From positions 1 through 46,859 of the forward strand of contig NZ_JAYKTS010000028.1 in NCBI RefSeq assembly GCF_037024155.1: 46,859 nucleotides of DNA, in the 5' to 3' direction. This document shows positions 7,699-15,964 of the stretch, one piece after another. The notes below the pieces were generated by a model that worked only from the letters and a program-made list of their open reading frames with translations, had not been told where the DNA came from and searched no databases. Each line of letters starts with the position of its first letter. The first letter of the stretch is position 1. A program made the translations under genes and the position numbers. This stretch comes from Bacillus sp. 2205SS5-2. Its GTDB lineage: Bacteria; Bacillota; Bacilli; Bacillales; Bacillaceae_K.

Positions 7699-8045
7699 TA
7701 TACAAGACGAACAGAATAGTATTTTTACCCATTCTGAGGCAAGGGGATACTCCGTTTTCCTAATTTACTAACGAGTTCTCTGCACCCTTCTCTCCAAAGT
7801 CAATACAGAAACCTAATCTCTAACCTTCCTTAATCAATCTCCTCATAATACTTAATATTTTTCAGTCAGAATAAGATTGACTCTCATTCAACCTCAAGGC
7901 TGAGGATAGACCATTCTTACGTACGTTACAGCTAAATGTAAAATTTTATAAAATAAAAATAAGAAAACTATATTGAAAAATGTCAATTGTATATAAGATT
8001 GTAAACCTTGTTTCACAACAATTTTAGTTAAGAGGAGGAAAAATC
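7699..8045. other. Intergenic stretch, nothing identified
   Basis: No convincing reading frame, hairpin or repeat was found on either strand; the last 70 bases are AT-rich and probably hold the promoter of the small gene at 8046. Confidence 0.4.
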
Positions 8046-8159
8046 ATGTTAGCACTCCTACACTTTACTCGTGAATTTTTTATCGTCCAGCCTGAATCGA
8101 AAAAACAACAAGAAAAAATGTTAACCGCTCGTGCTGTCCTACACACTATAATATTCTAG
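8046..8159 (+). CDS. Very small protein (37 residues)
   Basis: The sequence is MLALLHFTREFFIVQPESKK, then QQEKMLTARAVLHTIIF and TAG. The AAGAGGAGGAAAAATC in front of the ATG is one of the strongest ribosome sites in the window, which is the main reason to call it. The product is amphipathic with a hydrophobic N-terminus. Function unknown; it could also be a leader peptide or the truncated start of a longer lost gene. Confidence 0.45.
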   Translation: MLALLHFTREFFIVQPESKKQQEKMLTARAVLHTIIF

Positions 8160-8293
8160 TGATAGTCGAAGAGATTTCATGTATGAAAAAGCTAATATTC
8201 ATTTCTTTATTTACGAAGATTAGACATTTTTTATGATAATTCAATTCACAATAGGGAAAATTATCTTTAGCACATTCAAAAGGAGGATTGAAC

Positions 8294-8419
8294 ATGACAA
8301 ACAAAAATGACAATCGTGAACGCAAAAACAAGTATCCAAACAACAAAAAACAAGATACCGAATTTTCTCGTGAAAAAGACATTCGTAGTGAGATAACAAA
8401 GAAAGATCTTGGCAAGTAA
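8294..8419 (+). CDS. Small highly charged protein (41 residues)
   Basis: The sequence starts MTNKNDNRERKNKYPNNKKQ and ends SEITKKDLGK. It is Asn/Lys/Arg-rich and has no hydrophobic core, a composition like that of minor small acid-soluble spore proteins, but no family signature is recognised. AAAGGAGGATTGAAC precedes ATG 8294 and a perfect 15-bp hairpin follows the stop, so the transcription unit is well defined. Confidence 0.65.
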   Translation: MTNKNDNRERKNKYPNNKKQDTEFSREKDIRSEITKKDLGK

Positions 8420-8429
8420 CAAGTGAAGG

Positions 8430-8463
8430 ACAAAGAGCGTTGGTCATCACCAACGCTCTTTGT
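8430..8463 (+). terminator. Perfect hairpin terminator
   Basis: A 15-bp perfect stem (8430-8444 and 8449-8463) with a CATC loop, 11 bases after the small gene stop; a T-run follows at a distance (8473-8478). Confidence 0.75.
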
Positions 8464-8562
8464 CGATGGCTATTTTTTAATAAATGTGGTTTTTCGGATG
8501 GGAATAAAATCCATAACTTGGATGCCTAAGGGCTCTTTTTTACCATAAAATTATTGAATTCA

Positions 8563-8641
8563 AAATAAAAAATAAGAAATAACTAGAATTCACCATACTG
8601 CCTTAGTTTTCTTTGTAGAATAATGTAAACGAAGAGTGGCT
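8563..8641 (+). repeat. Dispersed repeat module 2, diverged partial copy
   Basis: This shares the block AAGAAAT ... ACTGCCT ... TTTCTTTGT ... TGTAAACGAAGAGTGGC with 11136-11258 and 14655-14774. Non-coding. Confidence 0.5.
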
Positions 8642-8822
8642 TGTACCTCGAATTCTTTGTTTTTATCCCTTCACTTTTACCATTTGTATCGCGTCAACTT
8701 TTTTAACGTATTATCCGCTGCCTTATTTACTCATTTAAATTGCTTTTTTCGTATACATTGTGGCTAGTTCATCTGGTTTTGATTAAATCGCCCTTTTCCA
8801 TGTTGATTCCCATAAAAATAAA

Positions 8823-8898
8823 CGAAATGATGCCCGAAACAAAGCTATATCACCGTTTATAGACTGGTGCAAAAAGAAAAAAACTTTGCGAAAACAGC
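8823..8898 (-). repeat. Dispersed repeat module 1 (about 76 bp), copy A, inverted
   Basis: Read on the minus strand it begins GCTGTTTTCGCAAAG and ends TTTCGGGCATCATTTCG, matching the ends of copies at 16957-17032 and 21131-21209. It lies in the 8464-8972 gap, which otherwise holds only the module-2 copy and a terminator. Confidence 0.7.
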
Positions 8899-8920
8899 AT
8901 TTCGCAAATAAACGAAAAGA

Positions 8921-8956
8921 GCCTAAAAAAGACACCTAACGAAATCGTTAAGTGCC
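8921..8956 (-). terminator. Terminator of the MarR/nitroreductase operon
   Basis: On the minus strand an 11-bp stem (8956-8946 with 8941-8931) is followed by TTTTTT, 17 bases after the monooxygenase stop. Confidence 0.75.
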
Positions 8957-8972
8957 TCAAAATCTATTTTTA

Positions 8973-9269
8973 TTACTTTTTTATTTGATTGCCTTCATAT
9001 ACGTTCACATCTAGCGGTGCTGACAAATAATCCGGTGCTTTTTCAACAAATGCTTTGAAATGGTCGCTTGAATTATGACTTTCTACAGCTGCACCATCTT
9101 TCCAAGCTTCCACCATCATATACACATGATTTTTCTCTGTATCCTTCATTAGATCATAGGAAATATTTCCTTCTTCCGCTCTAGAAGCGTCCACCAACGA
9201 GCGAATCTCTTCTAAAAATGCCTGTTCTTTTACTGGATTAATTTGAAAACCCGCGTGAATAATAATCAT
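8973..9269 (-). CDS. Putative quinol monooxygenase, ABM/YgiN family
   Basis: A 98-residue antibiotic-biosynthesis-monooxygenase fold protein: beta strand IIIHAGFQINPV, helix FLEEIRSLVDASRAEEG, NISYDLMKD and the family-typical WKDGAAVESHNSSDHFKAF. Members are cofactor-free dimers that act on quinols or related electrophiles in the cytosol. AAAGGGGATAATCAAA precedes the ATG at 9269. It is the last gene of a three-gene operon behind a MarR regulator and a nitroreductase, which fits a quinone/electrophile detoxification role like the Bacillus mhq genes; this role is inferred from context. Confidence 0.85.
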   Translation of the reverse strand: MIIIHAGFQINPVKEQAFLEEIRSLVDASRAEEGNISYDLMKDTEKNHVYMMVEAWKDGAAVESHNSSDHFKAFVEKAPDYLSAPLDVNVYEGNQIKK

Positions 9270-9293
9270 TTTGATTATCCCCTTTTCCGTTTT

Positions 9294-9929
9294 TTATTTC
9301 CATTCTGTAATAGTTTCAATTGGTAAACGTATCGATGGATAGCCTGTTTCTGCTGCTTTCCCCATAGAGATCAGCATCACTGGATAGTAACGTTCCTTAT
9401 CCATTCCATAGGCTTGTGCAATTTGCTCTTTTTCATACCCACCAATTGGATTGGTGTCGTAACCATGTGCACGTGCTGCAAGCATGAGTTGCATGGAAAC
9501 CAATCCCGAATCAATCAGGTTCATTTCTTTTAACATTTCCGTTGAAACCGTCTCAAATAATCCTTTAATTGCAGGAAGCTGACGATCCCTTACTTCTGCA
9601 GGCATTAATCCTTCTTCCACTGCTTTATTATAGATTTCATCTGCATAATCAATATTTTGCATATCAGCAAAAACGGCGATAACAGCGGAAGAAGTTTTCA
9701 CTTGAGTCTGATTGAATTTAGCAAGAGGGGCCAGTGTTTCTTTTCCCTCTTGGCTGTCGATCACCACAAAACGCCATGGTTGCAAGTTTAAAGATGACGG
9801 TGCAAGCGTGGCTTCTGTCAGAATTTCTGTCATTTCATCTTTACTAATTTTCACCTCTGGATCGTACGTACGGATCGAACGACGACCGCTAATAATTTCG
9901 TTAAAGTCATTGATTTTTGATTGATTCAT
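9294..9929 (-). CDS. NAD(P)H-dependent nitroreductase family protein, MhqN-like
   Basis: A 211-residue FMN-dependent nitroreductase. The FMN-binding motif RRSIRTYD is near residue 16 and the classic EATLAPSSLNLQPWRFVV near residues 38-55; a C-terminal GGYEKEQIAQAYGM and SMGKAAETGYPSIRLP complete the fold. The overall layout resembles Bacillus YdfN/MhqN and YodC. It would reduce quinones or nitro compounds using NAD(P)H. The start ATG 9929 has a CAGGAGAATTCATC site. It lies 24 bases from the downstream monooxygenase and 41 bases from the upstream MarR gene. Confidence 0.9.
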   Translation of the reverse strand: MNQSKINDFNEIISGRRSIRTYDPEVKISKDEMTEILTEATLAPSSLNLQPWRFVVIDSQEGKETLAPLAKFNQTQVKTSSAVIAVFADMQNIDYADEIYNKAVEEGLMPAEVRDRQLPAIKGLFETVSTEMLKEMNLIDSGLVSMQLMLAARAHGYDTNPIGGYEKEQIAQAYGMDKERYYPVMLISMGKAAETGYPSIRLPIETITEWK

Positions 9930-9970
9930 GATGAATTCTCCTGTTTGTGTAATATGATTGGATTTTCTAT

Positions 9971-10405
9971 TTACTCTTTTATTTCCTGAACATTTTCTTG
10001 AAGGCGGTTTAGCATATTGGATAAAACGGATTGTTCTTCACCCGTAAAATCCTTAAAGACCTTCGAAATGAAAATTTCTTTCTCTTCATAGTAATCTTGA
10101 ATCTTCCTTCGACCTTCATCGGTTAATCGGACATAGGTAAATCGATGGTCCTCAGGGTTTTTACTTCGCGAAACGATCCCTTTAGCTTCAAGCTGCTTTA
10201 AATGTCTTGTCACAGCGGCACTATCAATGTTCACTTGTTTTTGAAGCGCTGTTTGGCTGATTTCCTCGATCCCAAACAACTTGTGCAAAAGTTCCAAACG
10301 AGACTGGCTAATCCCTGTACATCGTTCAAACTTCGGGCTCATCTGCTTATATATTTCATTTAACTGAACAATAATTTTTTCTTCATCCTGACATATGTTG
10401 GACAG
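9971..10405 (-). CDS. MarR-family regulator, MhqR-like, apparently CTG start
   Basis: Winged-helix repressor: PKFERCTGISQSRLELLHKL, recognition helix IDSAAVTRHLKQLEAKGIVSR, wing EDHRFTYVRLTDEGR. From the first in-frame ATG (10342) it has only 123 residues and lacks the N-terminal dimerisation helix. The frame stays open upstream (SNICQDEEKIIVQLNEIYKQ) to CTG 10405, which sits 8 bases behind a perfect AAAGGAGG and gives 144 residues, normal for the family. The real start is therefore probably CTG. It is the first gene of the operon with nitroreductase and monooxygenase, and its promoter carries a long palindrome, so autorepression with release by quinone-like compounds is likely. Confidence 0.85.
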   Translation of the reverse strand: MSNICQDEEKIIVQLNEIYKQMSPKFERCTGISQSRLELLHKLFGIEEISQTALQKQVNIDSAAVTRHLKQLEAKGIVSRSKNPEDHRFTYVRLTDEGRRKIQDYYEEKEIFISKVFKDFTGEEQSVLSNMLNRLQENVQEIKE

Positions 10406-10423
10406 CGCTACCGCCTCCTTTCA

Positions 10424-10486
10424 ATTAATTGACGGGTCAATAGTTGACTCATCAATTAATATAATATACTTATGAATATCTGTCAA
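10424..10486 (-). promoter_or_regulatory. marR promoter and overlapping operator
   Basis: Minus strand: -35 TTGACA (10486-10481), 17-base spacer, -10 TATATT (10463-10458), a near-consensus sigma-A promoter. Directly over the -10 and start region lies a 17-bp inverted repeat with two mismatches (10424-10440 and 10444-10460, 3 bases apart), built on TTGACnnGTCAA-type half-sites. This is the expected position for MarR autorepression. Confidence 0.8.
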
Positions 10487-10546
10487 ATGACTTGCTCTAC
10501 TATCTGTAATGAGAAAAACAGATTTGGTATCAATATCGCCTTCTGG

Positions 10547-10770
10547 TTAATGAGAGTATATTCTCAAAGCATTCCTTACTACTTTTGGCTCAGTTAAGAC
10601 GGATTTCTGTCCTTGTTGTTCCAATGTATTACCTTTTAGTCCATTTCTCCAATTTCTAGATGAAACCCTGATTTCAAATACACTATTTTATACTTCTCTA
10701 TTCATATACAGCATTGTTCTTAATCCTTCATTTTGAGCTACATCTTCTTTTGAAGCAAATACATTCAACT
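10547..10770 (-). pseudogene. Unidentified gene relic
   Basis: An in-frame stretch with one TAA reads NVFASKEDVAQNEGLRTMLY, then MNREV, stop, NSVFEIRVSSRNWRNGLKGN and ends VVRNALRIYSH. It has no start codon. The amino-acid text looks like degraded coding sequence, but I do not recognise the family. The remaining part of the 10.5-11.5 kb gap shows only the repeat copy at 11077-11258. Confidence 0.3.
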
Positions 10771-11076
10771 AATTTCGAATAGATGATCAGAAAGCAAGGA
10801 TCTACTCGAAAACATCCTTTTCTTCATTATTATTATCTTCCTAACAGCTATTACTTATTTAAATATCCGGAACATTAACTAAGTACCAATTTTTTCAAAC
10901 ATTTATTGGTTTTTCATCCCTTATTCTAGAATCAAAAGCCTATTACAATCAGCAGTGACCACCTCTATGATTAACATAAACTGGGGAGGGACGTGGACCA
11001 GATTCAATTACATAAATTCGATTTTTCATATCTCGAATTTGAAAATGTATTCCATGAATGATCCTTTTCTAAATAA

Positions 11077-11258
11077 AGCTGTTTTCGCAAAGCTTGTGGC
11101 TTTTCGAATAGGAATCTATCCCCTGATTTGTATGACTTCGTGCTCTTTTCCTCATGAAAACTTCTCCATTTCTAGATAAAAAGTAAGAAATCAGTCGAAA
11201 AAACCTTACTGCCTGTTTTTTCTTTGTGCCAATAGCAACAAAGTATATGAAAAGTGCC
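11077..11258 (+). repeat. Dispersed repeat, modules 1 and 2, copy B
   Basis: It starts GCTGTTTTCGCAAAGCTTG (module 1 left end) and runs into module 2 (11136-11258), which ends GTATATGAAAAGTGCC and matches 14655-14774 over about 120 bp. Small ORFs crossing it are not credible genes. Confidence 0.7.
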
Positions 11259-11546
11259 TTGAATAAAAATAATAAAAAATGCAAGTCACCTCCAGTTTTT
11301 GTCGAAGAACAACCGAAACCGGACATGGCTTGCACTTTACTTTTTCTTAAAAAAGGTTTTTTGGGTATACATAGTTTCGTTATTACTTTACTCCTTGTAG
11401 GAATAGGCCATGCAAGGATAGATATTCTAAAAAAAAGCCAAAAAGATGACCCGAATCTTATCCTTTTAACGCTATATATGGAATGCAGCGGTCTTGTCAA
11501 AATCAACCTATGAAGTGACTCCACTTAGGAACTTGCACCTTGACGA

Positions 11547-12437
11547 TTACCAGGTTAAGGGTGTCAAGGATTCATCAATTGCTCTTAACTCATAATTCTC
11601 ATTAAGCAAATATGTAATCACTTCATCCATATGCTCCAAGGTAGACTGTGTATCATGAAATAAGATGACCGGGTCTATTTTTGCTAATTCCAGTTCTTTG
11701 ACTTCCTTCTTCACAATATCCACCATACGTCCACTTTTATTTTTCCAGTCCTTACTATCTATGTTCCAGTCCCAAATTTTATATCCCTTGGCCTCTATCG
11801 AATTTTTCCACTGATTACTGAGATAAGGTTTGCTCCCATAAGGGGTACGAATGAGTGTTGAATCGATCCCGGTGAGATTTTGAACAATTTGTCTCTCCTC
11901 TTCCATTTCGCTTACTATATTTTGAAGAGAGGAATAGACTTTTTTCACTGAGTGGGACATACTATGAAGACCAATCCCAAATCCATCTTCGGCCATTTTT
12001 TTAACGGCTTCAGTATGATGAACTATGTTTTCACCAATCATAAAAAAGGTCGCATTTACATTAAATTGATTAAAAAGCTCGATGAAGGAATCCGTGTATG
12101 GAGATGGTCCATCGTCAATCGTTATATAAGCCACCTTTCCCGTACGTGGCTTGAATTCATTTTCACCTTCACTCAGTGCAGTTGAATCATCTTTCTTTTC
12201 TTGAGTCCCATTCTCGCTATTGATATCTATTCCTTCTTCCATATTCAAGGCTACATTTCTATCACTATCAATTTCTGCTAAATGATTTTGCGTTTGGCTT
12301 TCCACTGTTTGAGAACTACCATTTGTGAAATAACTGAAGGTCATAGAACCCAAAGTAATAATCATGATTAGTATATAAAATCGATGATTTGGCCTTGGCA
12401 ATCTTTTTAATTTCAATTTCCTCTTCACTTTCTCCAT
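11547..12437 (-). CDS. Membrane-anchored polysaccharide deacetylase (NodB/PgdA type)
   Basis: Carbohydrate esterase family 4 enzyme. After a basic N-terminus and one membrane helix (FYILIMIITLGSMTFSYF) and a linker, the NodB domain carries all five motifs: TIDDGPS, HSMSH, RTPYGSKP, WDWNIDSKDW and VILFHD, so metal binding (Asp-His-His) and catalysis look intact. It would remove acetyl groups from peptidoglycan GlcNAc on the outer face, a known route to lysozyme resistance. It follows sigV-rsiV in the same direction after a 365-base gap, which suggests shared function. The start is uncertain: ATG 12437 has GGGGG too close, a GTG at 12425 is better spaced and a TTG at 12467 is possible. Confidence 0.85.
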   Translation of the reverse strand: MEKVKRKLKLKRLPRPNHRFYILIMIITLGSMTFSYFTNGSSQTVESQTQNHLAEIDSDRNVALNMEEGIDINSENGTQEKKDDSTALSEGENEFKPRTGKVAYITIDDGPSPYTDSFIELFNQFNVNATFFMIGENIVHHTEAVKKMAEDGFGIGLHSMSHSVKKVYSSLQNIVSEMEEERQIVQNLTGIDSTLIRTPYGSKPYLSNQWKNSIEAKGYKIWDWNIDSKDWKNKSGRMVDIVKKEVKELELAKIDPVILFHDTQSTLEHMDEVITYLLNENYELRAIDESLTPLTW

Positions 12438-12831
12438 CCCCCGTACTATAACTATATGTTCTACCAATCTATTATTCTAGTGAAAACTCAGTTGTCGTTT
12501 TATCTAAAGGGTCAACTCGCAATCATTTTTTCTATCAATAGTATTTATCGAATGCATCTCTAGGTGTATGATTGATTCCGTTGAAAAATATACGATAAGA
12601 TGACCCGAAACTTTTGCGTTTTTGATTTACAGACTATTTTGAAAACAGTCATAAATAAACAAAGTAAGTTACCCCTCTTAACAGTTGATAAGAAATCATC
12701 CTATGTCCTATTCAAAGGAGTATTTACTTTATATCTGTTTTCCTATGATTCAATAATTCCATTTTACACCATTGTATATAATTGTCAAATGCGATAAAAG
12801 CTTGTCGTTTCTTAGTTTTGGAATCAACTCT

Positions 12832-13683
12832 TCACTGAATATATTCATTGCTCTCTAATAATTCGCTTATCACATTTGTCGGTATAACAAATTCGACTAG
12901 CCCCATATACCCTGGAGCTACTTCATATTTATTAAAAACAATCACAAGCTTCCCTTCCGTATTAATATAAAATTGGTTCAGATTTCGAACCGCTTTTCCT
13001 GCGTCTTCATCACCAAATTCAATAAAATACGTATTCTGTGTATCTTCCTCCATTTGCTTTTTGATATTTTCACTAATGACATCAATGTATTGATCGTTCT
13101 TGAACAGCATAGGTAACGTTATGACTATTTTATTCTTTTTATCAATGGTATCAAACTTCACTTCTGTTTTTGATGAGCCCGATTGGAGTGTTCTCGTCAC
13201 GATGCGGGCAAGGGATAAAATTTTTTCATTGTCTGTTTTAACATCCACATCGCTCTCAATTGTGGCCAGGTTTAAATCGTCCTGACCGATAGAATCAATC
13301 AATTCCTCATATAGAAGTTTTCCTTCAGCTAGGTATTTTTTATTCAGTGCTTCTTCTAGCGAAGGTTCGGCAAGATCTCGGATTGTTGGCACTTTAATAA
13401 TGGCTTGATGATGATCATCTTCATATTCATATTCACGAAAAATAAGGATTTTTATAATGTCATCCACAACAGGTAATCCACTCATTGCCCTTGCTATAGT
13501 AGCGCTTGTGTTGAGTAATGAAATAAAAATGATGACGGCGACACCTGCTCCGATTAGCCATTGATTCTTCATTGATTTATGATTTATTTTTTGTTTGAAT
13601 GCATTTTTTACAATGAATTCAAGTTCGTCTGGGATTGGGGTTTCTAAATATTGTTGTTTAAGATGTTCTAATTTTTTGTCCAT
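12832..13683 (-). CDS. rsiV: Anti-sigma factor RsiV-like, DUF3298 domain
   Basis: A 283-residue single-pass membrane protein. The cytosolic anti-sigma segment (1-38) is followed by a membrane helix (WLIGAGVAVIIFISLLN) and an extracellular domain ending in a DUF3298 module (FYINTEGKLVIVFNKYEVAP and LVEFVIPTNVI). In B. subtilis RsiV binds lysozyme directly and is then cleaved, freeing SigV. The ribosome site overlaps the end of the sigma gene (AAGGAGGATAAATAAAG), so the pair is translationally coupled. The symbol is given by similarity in architecture and partner. Confidence 0.85.
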   Translation of the reverse strand: MDKKLEHLKQQYLETPIPDELEFIVKNAFKQKINHKSMKNQWLIGAGVAVIIFISLLNTSATIARAMSGLPVVDDIIKILIFREYEYEDDHHQAIIKVPTIRDLAEPSLEEALNKKYLAEGKLLYEELIDSIGQDDLNLATIESDVDVKTDNEKILSLARIVTRTLQSGSSKTEVKFDTIDKKNKIVITLPMLFKNDQYIDVISENIKKQMEEDTQNTYFIEFGDEDAGKAVRNLNQFYINTEGKLVIVFNKYEVAPGYMGLVEFVIPTNVISELLESNEYIQ

Positions 13684-13685
13684 CT

Positions 13686-14207
13686 TTATTTATCCTCCTT
13701 CCCAGGATGAGCTATTGTACTCTCTAAATCAGCCATTATCCGATATAGTCGCGATTTAACAGTATTGAGGTTCAAATCTAAGGTTTCGGCGATTTCCGAT
13801 AATTTAAAGTCTTTATAATAGCGAAGAACGATGAGTGTTCTATCCTCTGTCGATAAATCATTTAACGCTCGATTTAGGTCAATATCCTGATAGGTGTCCA
13901 TACGACCTGGTGAAAGGAAATTTAATGTTTCTTCATCGGTCACTTGAATTCTTTTTTTCTTTCGAATAACATCAAGTGCAGTGTTTGTGACAATTCGATA
14001 AAACCAGGATTTGATTTTTTTTGAATCTTTTAGTGTATCTAACTTAACTAATGCTTTATGAATGGACTCCTGCACGATATCCAGTGCTTCTTCCTTATCT
14101 TTTACATAACTGAATGCATATCGATAAATTGCTTCTCTATTATCGATAACGAATGAAGTTAGCTGCTTCTCAACCCTTTTTTTCCCTATCACAAGTATCC
14201 AATCCAC
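13686..14207 (-). CDS. sigV: ECF sigma factor, SigV-like
   Basis: Group 4 sigma-70 factor with region 2 (IYRYAFSYVKDKEEALDIVQ, SWFYRIVTNTALDVIRKKKR) and region 4 (LIVLRYYKDFKLSEIAETLD, LNTVKSRLYR), about 170 residues. The DIVQES and RKKKRIQVTDEETLNFLS stretches are close to B. subtilis SigV. The start is GTG 14207 or GTG 14192; the second has better spacing from GAGGGTGG. An ECF-type promoter lies just upstream, consistent with autoregulation. It heads the operon with rsiV; the polysaccharide deacetylase downstream is a likely regulon member. Confidence 0.88.
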   Translation of the reverse strand: MDWILVIGKKRVEKQLTSFVIDNREAIYRYAFSYVKDKEEALDIVQESIHKALVKLDTLKDSKKIKSWFYRIVTNTALDVIRKKKRIQVTDEETLNFLSPGRMDTYQDIDLNRALNDLSTEDRTLIVLRYYKDFKLSEIAETLDLNLNTVKSRLYRIMADLESTIAHPGKEDK

Positions 14208-14232
14208 CCTCTTTTTAAATTACACAGGTAAA

Positions 14233-14259
14233 GACGCATAGGTTGGTTAAAAAGTTTGA
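14233..14259 (-). promoter_or_regulatory. ECF-type promoter of sigV
   Basis: Minus strand: TCAAAC (14259-14254), 17 bases, CGTC (14236-14233). AAAC/CGTC is the core of Bacillus ECF promoters, so autoregulation by SigV is likely. Confidence 0.6.
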
Positions 14260-14393
14260 ATTTTTTCCTTTCTTTTTTCACAGCTGGTCACCCGGATAAG
14301 TCTGCCAAGCAAGTTAAACATAAAATCACTCCGTTATCTGTGTAACGGAAAAGAAACCTTCTATGCCTCTGTACATCGAAGATCTTTAACTCA

Positions 14394-14430
14394 AGGCTGT
14401 TTTCGCAAAGATTGTGGATTTTCGAGTAAG
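14394..14430 (+). repeat. Dispersed repeat module 1, copy C (left part)
   Basis: AGGCTGTTTTCGCAAAGATT then GTGGATTTTCGAG; the right end is not recognisable. Confidence 0.6.
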
Positions 14431-14654
14431 AAGGAATCCCTTGACTTGTATCTCATATTTCGCACGTGAACCTATTCAATTTTTATTGACAAATTCTGAA
14501 ACCTAAATGACAAAATAGTTCAATTTCCCCTTAGGAGAATACATTTTTTGAGGGTGATTGTGTTTTACTATTATAGACAGAATTCTAAATATCGCCTAAC
14601 AAGTATATATTATTTTTCAAAAGAGTAACGATGTGCGAAAGGTGAGTTGTATGG

Positions 14655-14774
14655 CTTCGTGCTCTATTCCTAGTGAAAAATTCTTCATTTGTAGATATAA
14701 AGGAAGAAATTAATTGAATGAATGCTACTGCCTGTTTTTTTGTGTGAAGAGCAAGAAAGTATATGAATAGAGCC
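14655..14774 (+). repeat. Dispersed repeat module 2, copy G
   Basis: This aligns along its length with 11136-11258: CTTCGTGCTCT start, TACTGCCTGTTTTTT middle, AAGTATATGAATAGAGCC end. A 12-bp inverted repeat (GAATAGAGCCAA 14765-14776 with 14812-14823) closes it into a hairpin with a 35-base loop. Confidence 0.6.
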
Positions 14775-14977
14775 AAACTCAAAAAGAGAGTCGAATAGGA
14801 TTGTTTTCAACTTGGCTCTATTCGTATTGATTATTGCTTTAAGTAGAAATTCTATGTGAAAATATTCCCTTTTCTAACTACACCAAACCTTTTGATACAA
14901 AAAGAGGACCCGAAGTGGAGATATGTTAAGAATGTTAAATTAGAAATGAATTCTAGACTGGAATTTCGAAGCCACCG

Positions 14978-15013
14978 AGAAAAAAGCAACAGATGCCTTC
15001 TCCCCGTTGCTTT
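14978..15013 (-). terminator. Terminator of the membrane protein gene 15017-15517
   Basis: On the minus strand, stem AAAGCAAC (15013-15006) with GTTGCTTT (14990-14983), a GC-rich loop and a following T-run, starting only a few bases after the stop codon. Confidence 0.6.
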
Positions 15014-15016
15014 AAA

Positions 15017-15517
15017 TCAGTACTTAATCGAACTCTCAGCCTGCTCCCAACTCTCATCTTTTTTTCGTTTTTCAACTAGCCACTGAACGCCGTATAACAA
15101 GTAGGCCTTATAGTGGAGATAGAGAAAAAATTGAAGATGATTAATCCGTTCTAGACGAGCGATTTTCAATTTTTTTAGCACATCAATGAAGAAGAAGGCA
15201 AATAAACCATCTGCCAACACATTCAGTAAAACAAATTTCTTAAAATTCCCGAACGAAAATTTAAGTATCCACATCGACAGTGGCATGGCGGGGCCCATAC
15301 TGAATGGAAGTTCTTCTTTTAGAAACGATTTAGGCTTATCATAAAATACCCACCATTTTCGGTTTTGCGCAAACAGATGATTTATAAACTCGAAAATGAT
15401 AATAAATACTCCTGAAATAGAATAGCGTTTAAAGTTTTGCTTTCCTATAAAGAGTAAAGATATCCAAGATAGACTGATTAAAGAAAAATTAAAGACGAAG
15501 TGTCTCTTTGATTTCAT
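15017..15517 (-). CDS. Small integral membrane protein, CBO0543-like
   Basis: About 166 residues with four predicted membrane helices (FVFNFSLISLSWISLLFI, SISGVFIIIFEFINHLF, PAMPLSMWILKFSFG, FVLLNVLADGLFAFFFI) and a basic amphipathic C-terminal helix. The size and helix pattern, with a WxxxY region after helix 2, resemble the CBO0543 family of Bacillus membrane proteins of unknown function. I choose ATG 15517 (MKSKRHFVF) because GAAGGGACGG lies in front of it; the frame stays open to 15640. A degraded duplicate of its 3' end lies at 15965-16030. Confidence 0.65.
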   Translation of the reverse strand: MKSKRHFVFNFSLISLSWISLLFIGKQNFKRYSISGVFIIIFEFINHLFAQNRKWWVFYDKPKSFLKEELPFSMGPAMPLSMWILKFSFGNFKKFVLLNVLADGLFAFFFIDVLKKLKIARLERINHLQFFLYLHYKAYLLYGVQWLVEKRKKDESWEQAESSIKY

Positions 15518-15964
15518 CCGTCCCTTCACCTCACAAAAGTATTTCTTATTACCTTTGTATCGTCTCCAAAAAGAGGGAAATAAACCTTGAATTTTGGAAT
15601 TAGAAGCATTATAGCGGTTACAAGCTACCAATAATATCAAAAAAACTAGTGTATGGAACTTATTTCCTTTCCCCCCTGAACCTGACTCTTCCGAAAAGCT
15701 CCACCTACAACACCTATGAGCTTTAATAATATATTGAAAATTCTAAAAATACATCACGATAAAGAATATAGTAAATAATAAGCATTCTTTTCAAAGAGCT
15801 CCAGTTGCTGAATAGGAGCACAAATGTATTAGTTGAAGCAAGCCTTTGAGCATCACATTGAAACATTTATTTAGGATAATGTAACAGTTGCTCCTGTTAT
15901 TGCTACGGTATACGTATTCTTCATAATGCCCAGCAAATCGGACCCACGAACAAAAGAACGGCAA

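Noticed and set aside
8146-8453. Minus-strand frames of 95 and 70 codons
   Set aside because: Antisense to the two well-supported small plus-strand genes; low-complexity Cys/Phe/Ser-rich translations.
11069-11524. Overlapping open frames of 151 (minus) and 95 (plus) codons
   Set aside because: They cross the dispersed repeat copy B, have unnatural composition and no ribosome site; the repeat explains the open frames.
14585-14782. 65-codon minus frame
   Set aside because: Lies within repeat module 2 and has no ribosome site.
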